Origin: Gyromitra esculenta
Taxonomy: Eukaryota > Ascomycota > Pezizomycetes > Pezizales > Discinaceae
Length of the DNA stretch: 64,000 bases
Assembly: GCA_038503075.1 (NCBI GenBank)
Contig: JBCAML010000003.1
Span: forward strand, 2,728,001-2,792,000
Direction of reading: 5' to 3'
The notes under the pieces are model-generated. The model was not told where the DNA came from, did not search any database, and saw nothing but the letters and a program-made list of their open reading frames with translations. A program made the translations under genes and the position numbers. Shown one piece after another: positions 47,334 to 58,452 of this stretch (positions are counted from its first letter, which is position 1; every line of letters starts with the position of its first letter).

Positions 47334-49150
47334 TCACTTCCGAATACTCGCCCGTGTATCACCCAACACCTTCGTCCCCTTAACCTTCCCCTTCTCCCCG
47401 CCCTCCATCCTAGCACTCCTACTGCCAAACTGCACCGCCCTCTTCGCCTCCCCCGCAACGAGGCTCATTTCTAGCTTCATCGCAAGACACCGCAGCAGCC
47501 CTTTATCCCGCTTCCCTTCCCATCCGGCACGCATACACCACCCCACCACCCGCTCTTCTAGAAACGGATACCGCGGCTCCCGGCCCCAGTGCGCAAGCAC
47601 TCTGTCATCGCGGCCTAGATTCCGCTTACCGAGACGGCCCACATCGAGCTGTAGCTCGGAGAGCAGTCCCGCAGTGCTCCGGAACCGGTAAGCGGTGGTA
47701 TGGCGCGCGTATCCACCCAGCAGCTCATCGGCGCCGAGGCCGGAGAAGAGGATACGTGCCGGAGTGGTGTAGGGTGTGGGTTCGGAGACGGCGGTATATA
47801 GTGTCCCGGAGCCCCGGGATGCGAAGTAGAATGCGATTGCGATAGAGAGGTCCATTTCGGTGTTGTGGGGGTGGATCAGCTCGATCACGGTCTGGCGGTG
47901 TTGGAGGAGCTCGGAGTAGGGTATGTTGATGGCGATGAAGCGCCAGTCGCGGCCGGGACAGACTTGGCGCAGCTCGGTGAGGGATTGGCGGCCGGTTATG
48001 CGGTCGGGGCAGAGCTCGTAGATGTCGGTTTGTTCTTCGGTGCTGGGTGGGGGGGGATTGGTGGTGGTAGGTTTGTGGGTGTCTGGACGGGGTTTTTCGT
48101 TTTTCTTGGGCTTTTCGGGGCGCTTCTTTACTTCTTTCTCTCTGCCCTCTTTGATTGCTTCGTTCCTTGCCTCGATCACTCGGCGGTTCTCGAAGGCGAC
48201 GTTTAGGAGGTCTACTCCTTCGTGCAGCGGCAGACACTCGTGCACGAGTCTGGCGAGCATTGTGCAGTCGAGGCCGCCGGAGAACATTATCGCCAACCTC
48301 ACATTCTCGCCGCGTCCGGGGATGTCTCTGACACGCGTGTTGATGCTGTCCAGGAGCACTTGCTGCAATTCTGCCACTGCAGGTGAATTGGGTGTGGGCG
48401 GTCCTGACGGGTCTATGAGGGCTGTATTTAATTTCGGAAAAGGCATTTCCTGCGAGTAGCCGTCAACAAATGCCGCTGAGTAGCCGTAAGCTATTACAGT
48501 GAAGAGTGAAAACCCACCATGAAGTCTCTCCGTCCTTCCACTGTAGCATCTTCGCCCCACATAAACGGCACCCACCCTTCCTGCCCCGTCACTAAATCCA
48601 GATACCGCAGCCCATCTGCCTCCACCTCTTTCCACCCAGCACTTTCGTCTCCGTCTCCTACGCTGGCAATCACGAATCCCTTCTCCCACCCATTGCCGTA
48701 CTGCCTATATAGCAGACTCCGTCTCCCTAACGCATCCCTTCCAAACCACACCCGTCCAGCAACGGCGTCGAAATAGACTAACGCGTACGGCCCCGCAATG
48801 CTTTCGAAAGCAGTCTTCAATCCGGTCCCTGCCCCCGCGGCGAGAAGCTGCTTAAACACCTCTTCGCCGTCATTGATACCGGGCAACAACGCGTCCTCGC
48901 CAATCCGCCACGCTTCGCCGTTCCAGCACAACGCGGAACCGGTCGCAGGATCAGTCAGGGGCTGGGGGGTGACGTGGGCGCCGCGCAGGGAGAGGACGGA
49001 GGATGTGAAGGTCAGAGTGTAGCAGCCGAAGGTAGCCGAGTGGGTGCTTGTTGAGTCGGGGCCTCGACGGGATATGAGTGCTGACAGGGATTCTGGGGGA
49101 GGTGGAGCAGGAGCCCCGGCTGGAGAGATGCTGAACAGGATACCGCACAT
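47334..49150 (-). CDS. Asparagine synthetase domain-containing protein (ASNSD1 / yeast YML096W-like, 582 aa)
   Basis: Two exons, 49150-48518 and 48449-47334, around a 68-nt intron. The start is chosen at MCGILFSISP because Cys2 is the catalytic nucleophile of class II glutamine amidotransferases; ISRRGPDS and WNGEAWRIG follow as in the family. The C-terminal half is an ATP-pyrophosphatase domain with IMFSGGLDCTMLARLV (PP-loop SGGLD, about 268-272) and FSGLGADELLGGYARH. A Lys/Pro-rich insert of about 45 residues separates parts of the second domain. It resembles asparagine synthetase, but the split and insert fit the ASNSD1 branch, whose reaction is not established. Divergent to CIA1, 277 bp apart, so the promoters may be shared. 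Confidence 0.85.
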
Positions 49151-49427
49151 AATTGCGGTGGAGTAGAGAGTGAGAGGGAGGCGTATGGAATTAATCAAGG
49201 CATTATTTGTAGAAGCTGGCTGAGCCTGTTGAGGGTTTTGTTTCCGTCGTATTTCCAGCTGGGAGAGTCCTTGACAGGGCAGACAAGGCTATTGTTTTTG
49301 TTGTCGCTGATATCATTTCTCATCATTCTGCCCCGCCAAACATTTCCCCCCCCCGGATTATATCAAACATCTCCTTTTTGATATATAAAAACACCAAAAC
49401 ACCAAGATCCCCCCCCGGATTCCCATA

Positions 49428-50687
49428 ATGAAACTCCAGAAAATCACGTCTCTCCCCCCTCACCCAGACCGCACCTGGTCCATCGCAATCCACCCCACCC
49501 TCCCCCTCCTTGCCACCGCCTCCTCCGACCGCACCTCCCGCATCTCCTCCCTGCTAACCTACCGCCCCCTCTCCACCATCGATGGCGGACACAAGCGCTC
49601 GATCCGCGCCGTCGCCTGGAAGCCCGCCATCAAGGGCGAGTCCGTCCTCGCGACCGGCTCCTTCGACGCAACAGCGGGCATCTGGCGCCGCTACGAAGAC
49701 GACCTCGGCATATCCAGCAACGGGGCCTACGCCGACGACGAAGACGAAGAATGGCGGTTCGCGGTCGTGCTCGACGGCCACGAGAACGAGGTCAAGAGCG
49801 TGGCGTGGTCGGCCGGCGGGAACTTCCTGGCCACGTGCTCCAGGGATAAGACCGTCTGGGTGTGGGAGGAGATGGAGGAAGACAATTTCGAGACCATTGC
49901 GGTGCTGCAGGACCACACGCAGGACGTCAAGTGCGTTACCTGGCACCCGTCGGAGGAGCTGCTGGCCTCGTGCTCGTACGACGATACGGTGAGGCTGTAT
50001 CGCGAGGATGTGGACGATTGGGTTTGCTGTGCGTTGCTGGAGGGCCATGAGAGCACCGTTTGGTGTATTGATTTCGAGAAGCCGGATTCCCCGCGGTATC
50101 AGGAGGGGCGCAGCGCGCGATTGGCGTCGTGTTCGGACGATCTCACGATAAGGATCTGGACCAGGCTTTCGAGATCGGGCAGTGCAAGTGGGGTGAAGGC
50201 GGTGCCGAGTATTCTACGGGGCTCCCCGGTGGAGGAGGATTGGGTGCATGAAGCTACGCTGCCAAAGGTCCATACCAGGGCTATATACTCGATATCATGG
50301 AGTCCAAGGAGTGGGAGGATTGTCAGCTGTGGGGGAGACGGCAGGGTCGTGGTCTATGAGGAATTACCGGCTTCTGCATCTACATCTGCACCTGCATCTA
50401 CAGACTTGCCTTCAAATACAGATACCCCAATGGCTGACCCTAGTCCAGCGGATTCAAACGGTTCCTCGGAATCAGAAGAGCCCCAAGAGAAGACAGAACC
50501 CAAACCTCCAGCCCCGAAATCAGAATGGAAGATCGTCGCTGAATTCGAAGGCGCCCACGGCGTCTACGAGGTCAACGGCGCGGCGTGGAGTAAACGCTGG
50601 GACAAAGACCGCAAGAGTGATGATGAAGAGATTATTGCAAGCTGTGGCGACGATGGCGTCGTGTCTATATGGGAGCTTGTCGATTAA
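49428..50687 (+). CDS. CIA1: Cytosolic iron-sulfur protein assembly protein 1 (CIA1/CIAO1), WD40
   Basis: Single exon, 419 aa. Seven WD40 blades are visible, for example TWSIAIHPTLPLLATASSDR, LDGHENEVKSVAWSAGGNFL, SRDKTVWVWEE, QDHTQDVKCVTWHPSEELLA, SYDDTVRLY, LEGHESTVWCIDF and SCGGDGRVVVYEE. The order and spacing match CIA1, which with Cia2 and Mms19 delivers Fe-S clusters to cytosolic and nuclear apoproteins. A Ser/Thr/Pro-rich insert (about residues 315-365) lies in the last blade region and is probably a disordered loop. The GC content is clearly higher than in the accessory regions, as for neighbouring housekeeping genes. Convergent with Rpn13, 150 bp apart. Confidence 0.92.
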   Translation: MKLQKITSLPPHPDRTWSIAIHPTLPLLATASSDRTSRISSLLTYRPLSTIDGGHKRSIRAVAWKPAIKGESVLATGSFDATAGIWRRYEDDLGISSNGAYADDEDEEWRFAVVLDGHENEVKSVAWSAGGNFLATCSRDKTVWVWEEMEEDNFETIAVLQDHTQDVKCVTWHPSEELLASCSYDDTVRLYREDVDDWVCCALLEGHESTVWCIDFEKPDSPRYQEGRSARLASCSDDLTIRIWTRLSRSGSASGVKAVPSILRGSPVEEDWVHEATLPKVHTRAIYSISWSPRSGRIVSCGGDGRVVVYEELPASASTSAPASTDLPSNTDTPMADPSPADSNGSSESEEPQEKTEPKPPAPKSEWKIVAEFEGAHGVYEVNGAAWSKRWDKDRKSDDEEIIASCGDDGVVSIWELVD

Positions 50688-50837
50688 AATTCACTTGTAG
50701 TCTTGCACCTCATTTCATGGGAAGTGGAGTCAAATGCGTTCTATTACTGGAGGGTCTTGTATTTCTTTTCCTTTCTTTTATCTCTGTTGCTACAAAAGTT
50801 TTTCCAATTGTAATAATCCCATCATTACCAACCCGAC

Positions 50838-52291
50838 CTAATCAATATCCATCCCTCCTTCCTTCTCTGCTTCCTCTTCCTCAACTCCCCTCTTAACGCC
50901 CCGCACAAACACCTCCACTTGATCCCCCGCCGCTTCCTCCCCAGGCTGCAGCGGTACACCCAGACTATCAGCAACACCCCGCAGCGCACCATCTCTCAGT
51001 GCTACACTGAGGCTGACATTGCTCTGCATGAATTGCGGGCTCTGCAGCACCTTGCGTATTATATCCTTCTTCTGCGACTCTGTTGCATTCTTCGGAACCA
51101 GTGCAGGCGGCAAGTTCGCGATAACGTTGTCGAGAGCGGAGCCACTGAGGGATGAAAGGATGGGCACCGTAGTAGAGGTAGCAAGCAGGTCATGAAGTGA
51201 GAGGGAAGGTGTCTGCTGCCCGTACCGCGAAGTGCCTGAGCCACTAGGTCCTGAACCCGAGGGGCCGCTAACATTGATGGATGAAATAAGAGACTTGAGG
51301 AAATCGTTTTGATTTTGGGGCTCGGTGGCTATCGAGGTGAAGGGACTTGGTGAGTCTCTACAGTGGGACGTTGGTCAGTCGAGGAGCTTCATCAGACATG
51401 GCACACTGTAGATAAATGCAAAATGATGAAAGAAGATTCGCGAGGTTTGGAACAATGTCCCGAAAAAAGCTATGAGTCCGTATATTCGCCATTAAATCAC
51501 ACGACCGTAACCCATGTCTTCTTGCCCCAGTTTTGCCCACTTATCAAAGCCTCTTCCCAACCGAAAGGGAAAGTTAGAAAAAGAAAAGAAAAGAAAAGCC
51601 CAAAGGTACTAACAAACTTCACAGCCACCAAATGCAAAAAGCCAAGGGAAACGGGCAAATCGTAACACGCAGTTTAAAAATAAAAAAATCACAGCGGGAA
51701 CACCTACGCCCTGCCCCCGTCCTCCCCACCTCTCCTGCTCGCACTCCCCTCCTCTTCGATATCTTCGCTTCCCAGTTCTGCATCCAGATCTCCCATCTCT
51801 TCGTCGTCGTCATCCATGCCCTGGAGGAGACGGTTAATAGCATCGCCCCATCGGTTGTCACGAACGGACCAGTAGCCTGGGTTGTCGCTTTCAGCTTTCG
51901 CCTGCAGCCAAAAGAAGTGACGTCGTGAGGAGGAGGAAAATTTGAGGAGGAAGACGCGGCCAGTTGTGCAGGCAGAGTATTTTGCGAAGGTTGCGTCTCC
52001 CGGGATGATAATCAGGTCTTCCTCTGGAGTTTGGGAGGAACGGTGTCTCCAGCAGAAGTGGAGGAGATCTGGGGAGAAGGTATTAGATATGAAAATTATT
52101 CTGTGGAGTTAAAGGGGGGCTGTTTACCGTCATCGGGGTTGTTGTAAAGGTACAGAAGGCCAGGCTCGGGGGATGGAGTGATCCTGTTGCCCTAGGAGTT
52201 GTTAGCTAGACGGTGAGACGGTGGCACCAGTACTCACAGATTGGGTGCATTTCCCTGCCTTGATGGCGATGAGAGGTCGTAATCCAGCCAT
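50838..52291 (-). CDS. RPN13: Proteasome ubiquitin receptor Rpn13 (ADRM1), 332 aa
   Basis: Four exons: 52291-52238, 52191-52128, 52068-51708, 51357-50838 (999 nt). Residues 1-125 form a Pru domain: LIAIKAGKCTQS, GLLYLYNNPDD, LLHFCWRHR, EDLIIIPGDATFAKY, CTTGRVFLLKF, RHFFWLQ. This domain binds Rpn2 and ubiquitin on the 19S particle. The C-terminal part (LSLHDLLATST, ALDNVIANLPPALVP, VLQSPQFMQSNVSLSVALRD) is the DEUBAD that recruits the deubiquitinase Uch37/UCHL5, ending in an acidic tail. The third intron is 350 nt, far longer than others here; if it is retained, translation ends after 160 aa. Start ATG chosen because MAGLRPLIAIKAGK is the canonical N-terminus. Confidence 0.92.
51358..51707 (-). 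other. 350-nt intron of RPN13 separating Pru and DEUBAD exons
   Basis: Donor GTAGGT at 51707, acceptor CTGTAG at 51358, with a CTGACC branch-like site close to the acceptor. The second intron codon in frame is TAG (GC|G TAG), so retention gives a clean stop right after the acidic region following Pru. Confidence 0.8.
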
Positions 52292-53690
52292 TTTGATGAG
52301 ATTGTGGAGATGGCAGTTGGTGAAGATGGGGGGAGGTTGAGGTTGAGGTTGAGGTCGGTGGGGGGAGCTGTGGTTGGCCATGACGCTGGTTACCCTGTCA
52401 CCCCGCGCCAAGAGACAGCTATCTGTAGCTTTGTCAGATTGATCTTATCGTGGAGCCATCATTGCCCTGCGATTTGGTGCAAGGGGTCATGCCCTGCCTT
52501 TGCCAATTAATAGAGTGTACCTATGGCATGCTGTTCCAAGGATGCTCTGTAAACCCTGGGGAAATCTTCAGCTCTCGCATCGTTTTAATAGATTGGATTA
52601 GAGCTCCCGCCTCAGGAACCCACCTATCGCTGAACCAAAGGCAACTAAGATTTGGTGCAGGTCAACCAATCAAGCACAGTGGTCAACGCCATTTCTTATT
52701 TACAGTTATGTATGTAAGTAGCACAGGCTATTATCGTAAGCAAATTACTCGTGCCCATTAACACGAGGTCCTCAGGAGGTGTAACCTAGCGTTTGGAAAT
52801 CGTAATATAAAATCAAAGGGAAGAGAGGACCCATGTCCACCAGCGCAGGACTGCTCCAATCCAGACGAAGGAAATGGCATCAAGGGCACTCAGCCTGTAT
52901 TGCATTCCACAGAATATTCCACCAGCAAATTGGTGCGGAGCCCCGTTTGCAGAATTAGCCCCACAGAAGATATAGTAGATAAATTGGAAACGACAGCCAT
53001 CACGGCGATAGGTGAGCCCAAGAGCAGCAAGCTAGCCATTCGCCATGAATCTCAAAGCTTGGCAGCATCACGACTCTGCGAAACGGCATGAAGCGACCTG
53101 ACAGGTGGGTGATACAGAGCACTCCATCATCGCATAATCAATTGGGGGCCAGAGGAATGCCACTCAGGGCGATCGGCGGCGATAGCGAATAGATGTCCCC
53201 TGAGGCGTAGAATAGTAATCCACTGAGATCTGGCCCCAACCCTTCATCGGCGACGAGGGAATCGAATCTGTCGTTGTTCCTGACATCCCCAGCAAGCACC
53301 CGCCCCTCCCAGATCCAAATCCACGCGCGAGGAACCGCGCCCAAGGCCGCAAACGCCAAATCACATGCCCCCCTCGCCAACGCGACGACCACCACGACCA
53401 CCACATCACCGCTCGCAGTCTGCTCCCCCCGGCCACCACGCGGCTCCCCTCGCTACCCGCCGTTCACACTGGACCGCCCGCAGCCACCCGACCTCACTTC
53501 TCTCCGCGCCATCAATCGCCGCTACCAGCTGCTAGTGCAATCCCAATCTCAGCTAAACGCGCGCCCGTTGAACATTCCCGTCCCCCTTAGTGCCAACCCT
53601 AACCTCCATCCTTCCACCATCAACCCCCACCACCACCACCACACCAACATCAACACCAACTCCACCCCCTCCCCCCCAACCACTGTCGCG
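52292..53690. other. Divergent region between RPN13 and SFH1
   Basis: Upstream of both genes. A plus-strand frame in phase with SFH1 is open from 53274 but contains no ATG, so it is treated as leader. It has CAC/ACC-rich tracts at 53384-53405 and 53624-53655. Confidence 0.5.
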
Positions 53691-55221
53691 ATGAAGCCCC
53701 CGCAAGCACTGACTACTACCTACCCTGCGCGCCTCCAGACCTTCTCCACCGCGCTCATCACACCCGCTGGCCCAACGCCCACTGGCCCTGCTGGCGCGCC
53801 TTCAGCAGCAGAGCGGTCAAGTGGCAGAACAAAGCGCGGTGGCCAGGTCATCAACTACGCAGAGGTGGACGGCGATGATGATTTCGACCACGACGCAGAG
53901 ACACGGGCCGCCATGATGGCGGTCGCACAGTCGCTAGGTGGTGTGCCAGGGGCAGCTGGAAACGCTCCAGGCGTGGAGGCGATCAAGAGGCCCATACAGC
54001 TAGTTGGGAAACCAATGCAGCCGCGATACTCCAGCGAAGCCTACAGGTATACCCAACAAAACTCAATTGAGAAATAAATATCCATCCTGACAAACATAAA
54101 CCAGAACCGAACACCAGCTTCACTCCGCCTCTGCTCTGCCAACGGTGCTTATCCCTATCCGTCTAGATATCGACCTGGACCCCCCCTCGAGAGGCCGTCT
54201 ACATGATACGTTCCTGTGGAATCTTCACGAATCTCTCATCACACCAGACTCCTTCGCTGTCACTACATGTCTCGACCTCGACCTCCCGCTCAACCCTTAC
54301 GCTTCCATGATATCCACCTCCATCCGCGACCAGATCTCCGAATACGCTCCGGTCGCTACCATATCCCTCCCCGAGGGCTCCGGCGAGATGCGCGTGGTCT
54401 GCAACCTGAACGTGAACCTCGGCGAGCGCGTATACGCCGACAAGTTTGAGTGGGACCTAGCAGGCAGTTTGACGCCGGAATATTTTGCGAGAGGTGTCGC
54501 GGCGGATCTGGGCCTGGCTGGCGAGTTTGTTCCGGCGATTGCGCACGCGATTCATGAGTTTTGTTTACAGAAGAAGAAGGATCTGTGCGAGACTGGTGTT
54601 ACGCCGGATTTGGAGAACGATGCGCATCGCACGGATGTGGAGGCGGGATGGCGCTTGGATCTTGAGTCGCTGGGTGCGGAGTGGGAGTCAAGGGTAGAGA
54701 CGCTTACCCGTGAGGAGATTGAGAAACGGGAGGGTGATCGGGAGAGGGAGATTCGGAGACTGAGACGTGATACGGCCCGGTTAGGTGGTAGTGGGGCTAT
54801 GAACATGCCGTTGGTCTGGGGCGCTACGGTTCAGGGTGACGTAGAAGAGCAGATGGGAAGAGGGAGTAGAGTGAAGAGGAAGAGGCAGAGGAGTTTGTCA
54901 CCTGGGCCGTCGGCGACGGGAGGTAGAGGAACACCGAGTAGGACTGTAGCGCAGAGTAATGGCGTCAACAATGGAGGGCTGGCGGAATGGGAGAGGCAGA
55001 ATTGGAGATGTGCGTGGTGTGGAGTTGCGGGTACTGGAACATGGGGTGTTAGGGAGGGGCCAGAGGGACAGAAAGTATATTTTTCCCCCAGTCCTCCTCA
55101 TTTCTAATGCTAAGAAACGGACTAACGGTGTATTCAGACATTATGCTTTAACTGTGGAACTGCATACGCGGAGACCGGCCTACTACCAGAATGGTCAAAG
55201 GGACTACATGCACGACCATAG
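53691..55221 (+). CDS. SFH1: SNF5/SMARCB1-family chromatin remodeller subunit, SFH1-like (469 aa)
   Basis: Exons 53691-54046, 54105-55074 and 55138-55221 (1410 nt). It starts MKPPQALTTTYPARLQTFST, the typical fungal SFH1 N-terminus. The first splice joins AYR to TEHQLHSASALPTVLIPIRL, leading into the SNF5 domain with its two repeats (LDIDLDPPSRGRLHDTFLWN and NLNVNLGERVYADKFEWDL). A charged coiled segment (EEIEKREGDREREIRRLRRD) follows. The last splice completes a C-terminal zinc finger, CAWCG...CFNCG, as in fungal SNF5/SFH1 proteins. SFH1 is a core subunit of the RSC nucleosome remodelling complex and essential in yeast. It could instead be named SNF5; the short length and the GATA-like finger favour SFH1. 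Confidence 0.88.
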
Positions 55222-57375
55222 ACCCCCCCTCTCTAATTTATGACAACGGCCTTTTTTTTTTTTAACAAAAAGAAAATTTATATCAAAATCCTAATGTTCC
55301 CACTCCTACCTTTCTCTTTCTATTCTTTCTATTCTTTTCTTTTTTTTTTCCTTCGGGGTTTTTTTTTCATCGTGGGGTTTACGTGTGAGGCGGATTATTA
55401 TATTCTTCCAATTGTTATTTTTTTTTGGCTACTTTTATTCTTTTTTATATTCCCGGTGCTGCTTGTTGCTGCTGGTTAGTACAAAAAAACAAAAAGGAAG
55501 GCTACATCATTTTAGACTGTAGAAGGGCGTTACTACAAGAGCATTGTCGAGGGGTGTCGAGAACGGCTGTGGTGGGGGTGTGAGGTAGGAGGTAGGAGGT
55601 AGGAGTTGAGGGTTAGTGAGGGCCAGTTAGTTAACGAGAAGAGGGAGGAGAAGGAGAAAAGCTATCGCGTTGTTTGCGCGCGGGAGCAAAAGCGGGTATG
55701 GGGTGTACGATATCTATAACTGTAGAACGGCTGCTTGGCTTGGTTGTTTGGTTTTTTTTCTCCTTTCTTTCTACTTATCTACGTTTCTGTTTTTTTTATT
55801 TATTTATAAAAAAATGAATTTTTTTGGTTTTATCAGTGTCAGTATCGAGAGTGAATGGGAGACGGGGGAGGAAGGAGGATGGGCGGAGGGTGAATGATCG
55901 CGGTAACCAGGTTTTTTTTTTTTGTTGCGAAAGTAGGAGACAGGGTTAGCTGGTGGTGTTACCGATGCAGGTACCCGTCGCGGTTGTAGAGGGCTGCACT
56001 GCATATCTCTTGGCTGCGACGTCGAGTCGCTGTCCAGTCACCATCGGGTGCGGCTGTTGCTTGAGAAGCTATCGCACCAGCACCAATAATCAGGGCGCAC
56101 TGGGGAGCTCCGTTTCATACCTTCTATCTCGGGCCTGTGCATCTTACAGATAGGCTTTTGGGTCGAGCACTGAATTGGAGTTTGGTTTGGGCGGTCTGTT
56201 AGATGGTAGTGGCGTTTGTTCTGCGTGTTTGGTTCTTTTTGTGCTAGTGTAATTACTATAATGGTTTGGAAGTGTTTTCTCTAAACTATTCAAAAATTGC
56301 TTTTTTTTTTTCCTCTTTCATTTCGGTTTGATCAACTGTGATTTATCTCACGGTGTTCTAAGCCTTGTAAGCCTTATGAATTAGGTCGTTCGTGTGCTAC
56401 GCAGAGTAATAGAGTAGAGCAGAGGTGAGTAAAGTGATATCCCATGGCGTTGGCGCGATAGGTATAACTCAACACAATCTGGATTACGCATCTAACAGCC
56501 TACTCCGATCCCGTGGAGTCGAGTGATCCTTGAAGATTGGAAGTAGTGCTAAAATTTAGCCACAGACCAAGTATCGAAATCTGTCCTATGTAGTAGAAAG
56601 GGATTCTTCCTCTGTGGTAACTATCTCATTCCTTGACACCTTTCCCTATATATCTATGCAGCGTCTCCTCTTTTTACAACCTTGTAACCCCGCTGTATTC
56701 CAAATCTCTAGTTCACTACCAAAGAAGTTCGGATGAGATAGTCAAACGCCCGAGGATCGAGGATAAGGGTTAGCCCTATTTCAATCTGGATGAGGTCCAA
56801 GATCTTTATAGCCAATGTCAAACGTCTTGGAAACCCTAATGCTCTCGGAGTTATCGAGTACGTTTTTATGAGCAGGTCTCTACTAAGGCCTATTGCGGCG
56901 TCTGTCTGGCTGAGAGAATGTTTGTCTCGGTTTAGGATAGTGACTAAAATGGTTCGCGGGGCTCCTTAGGGTAGCATGGCCACTCTGGAGCTTATATCAA
57001 TGGCCACTTTCCTTCCTAGCATAGCACTGCTAGCTCGGAGCTTAACTTGCTGGTTTGGACATCTTGGAATAAGCAATTTGCGTTAGTATCGAGCTTGGTG
57101 AACCTAAATCGTAGATATAAAGGAACTCGAGACATAGGTTTGGAAGATTGAGATACACCGCATGCCTAGGACGCATGCCACACATAAACTGGACAAAACT
57201 CGTCTCAAGCCAGAAGTTCCCCATCTCTGCTATCTATTCAATCGTGCATGGAGAGAGGAAACTCGGCACTCCCCATCATCCCTCAGTTAGGACTAAAAAC
57301 TCAACTCCAGTAAAACGCTTAAACGAATACTTTGTACAGAAAAAGAGGAAGAAAACCAGAAAATTACAAGCAATA
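55222..57375. other. Intergenic region with poly-T rich tracts
   Basis: No gene supported. Long T runs at 55249-55262, 55337-55370 and 55910-55922, plus a GGTAGGA repeat at 55583-55605. The open frames through the T-rich part encode only Phe/Leu-rich sequence and look spurious. Confidence 0.5.
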
Positions 57376-58452
57376 TCAACTTCCTATCCTATGATTATAA
57401 TTAAACCTACACACCCCATTCGCTGCCTCCTTCCAGAGCCTGAACTGTTCCTTGAGCAATGGATGAGCTCTCGGTTTAACTCTCTTGATATCTTCAAGAT
57501 CCACAAGCCATGGTTTTCCAGTCGCAGTGTAATGCAGTACCTCCACCTCTTTAAATAGTTCCACTAGTTGCGCACTCGTCGCATTAACCGTTCGATTGGA
57601 ACCCCCTCCGTACCATTCAGGTAGGTCCAAGGCTTCCCAGTGACTATTGAGCGTGCAATATCGCCCTGGCAACACCATCAATCGCTTTTCGAGAACCCGG
57701 TTGACAATATCCATGTCGTACTCGCCCTTGCGTACATTCGCTATCGCGTCGCTGACAATCGACCAAAGCTCATCGGAGAGATTCGCAACCAGGAGGGTTG
57801 TGGTCACGGATACGCCTTTGAGCCAGTATGCGAGAGGGGCGGCAATATCCACCGCAGGGAGATCAAATAGCGAGTCGAGGTTCTTTAGAATTAGTTGGTC
57901 GGAATCTAGCACCTGGATACGCTTTAGGCGGGGTTTGATTTGGTGAAGTCGCAGCGACCGTAGTTTCAGCAGGACGTCTTGGTAGTAGGCGGCGCTCCCA
58001 TTTGCTATCGGGGGCGGCTTGTCTCGAATTACTTCGAGGCCGTTTTTCTCTAGTACTGCTATAGTGGCGTTTGAGACGCTGCGGCTGACGAGTATAATTG
58101 CGGGGATTTTGCTGTAGAATACTGTTCGCAGTCGATGGAAGTTGATAAGGGCCGAACAGGCGTAGGAATCGGAAGTTGCATAGAAAACGTAGGCATGGTC
58201 CTCGATGGGTTTTTCATGCGGGATGTTGGGCGTCACGGAAGTCGTTATTGGTGTAGGCGTTGATGTGAGCGTTGATGTAGGTGTTGGTGTAGGCTTTGGT
58301 GCTGTAATTAGTGTTGTTGTCGGTGTTGGTATTATCACCAGGGTTTTGGGAGAGGCTGTTCCGAAAGAGATCTGTGGCCATGCCTGTACAACCAGGAACC
58401 AGGTCAACAGGATCGCAGGGAATACGAAGACCGCTGGATGGCGATTAACCAT
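57376..58452 (-). CDS. GT8-like glycosyltransferase, type II membrane protein (358 aa)
   Basis: Single exon. The start is the ATG giving MVNRHPAVFVFPAILLTWFL, a short basic cytosolic end and a signal anchor (about residues 7-25), typical of Golgi glycosyltransferases. A Thr-Pro repeat stem (about 42-75) follows, then a glycogenin-like catalytic fold: DHAYVFYATSDSYACSALIN, LKRIQVLDSDQLILKNLDSL with the metal-binding DSD at 183-185, and near the end YCTLNSHWEALDLPEWYGGG and VEVLHYTATGKPW. Similar fungal proteins are annotated as alpha-N-acetylglucosamine transferases (Gnt1-like) or GT8 members. Donor and acceptor are not known. The frame is open upstream of the chosen ATG, but the extension lacks a start. 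Confidence 0.8.
   Translation of the reverse strand: MVNRHPAVFVFPAILLTWFLVVQAWPQISFGTASPKTLVIIPTPTTTLITAPKPTPTPTSTLTSTPTPITTSVTPNIPHEKPIEDHAYVFYATSDSYACSALINFHRLRTVFYSKIPAIILVSRSVSNATIAVLEKNGLEVIRDKPPPIANGSAAYYQDVLLKLRSLRLHQIKPRLKRIQVLDSDQLILKNLDSLFDLPAVDIAAPLAYWLKGVSVTTTLLVANLSDELWSIVSDAIANVRKGEYDMDIVNRVLEKRLMVLPGRYCTLNSHWEALDLPEWYGGGSNRTVNATSAQLVELFKEVEVLHYTATGKPWLVDLEDIKRVKPRAHPLLKEQFRLWKEAANGVCRFNYNHRIGS

Noticed and set aside
55240..55479. Open frame rich in Phe and Leu
   Set aside because: Produced by poly-T tracts just after SFH1; no real protein character.
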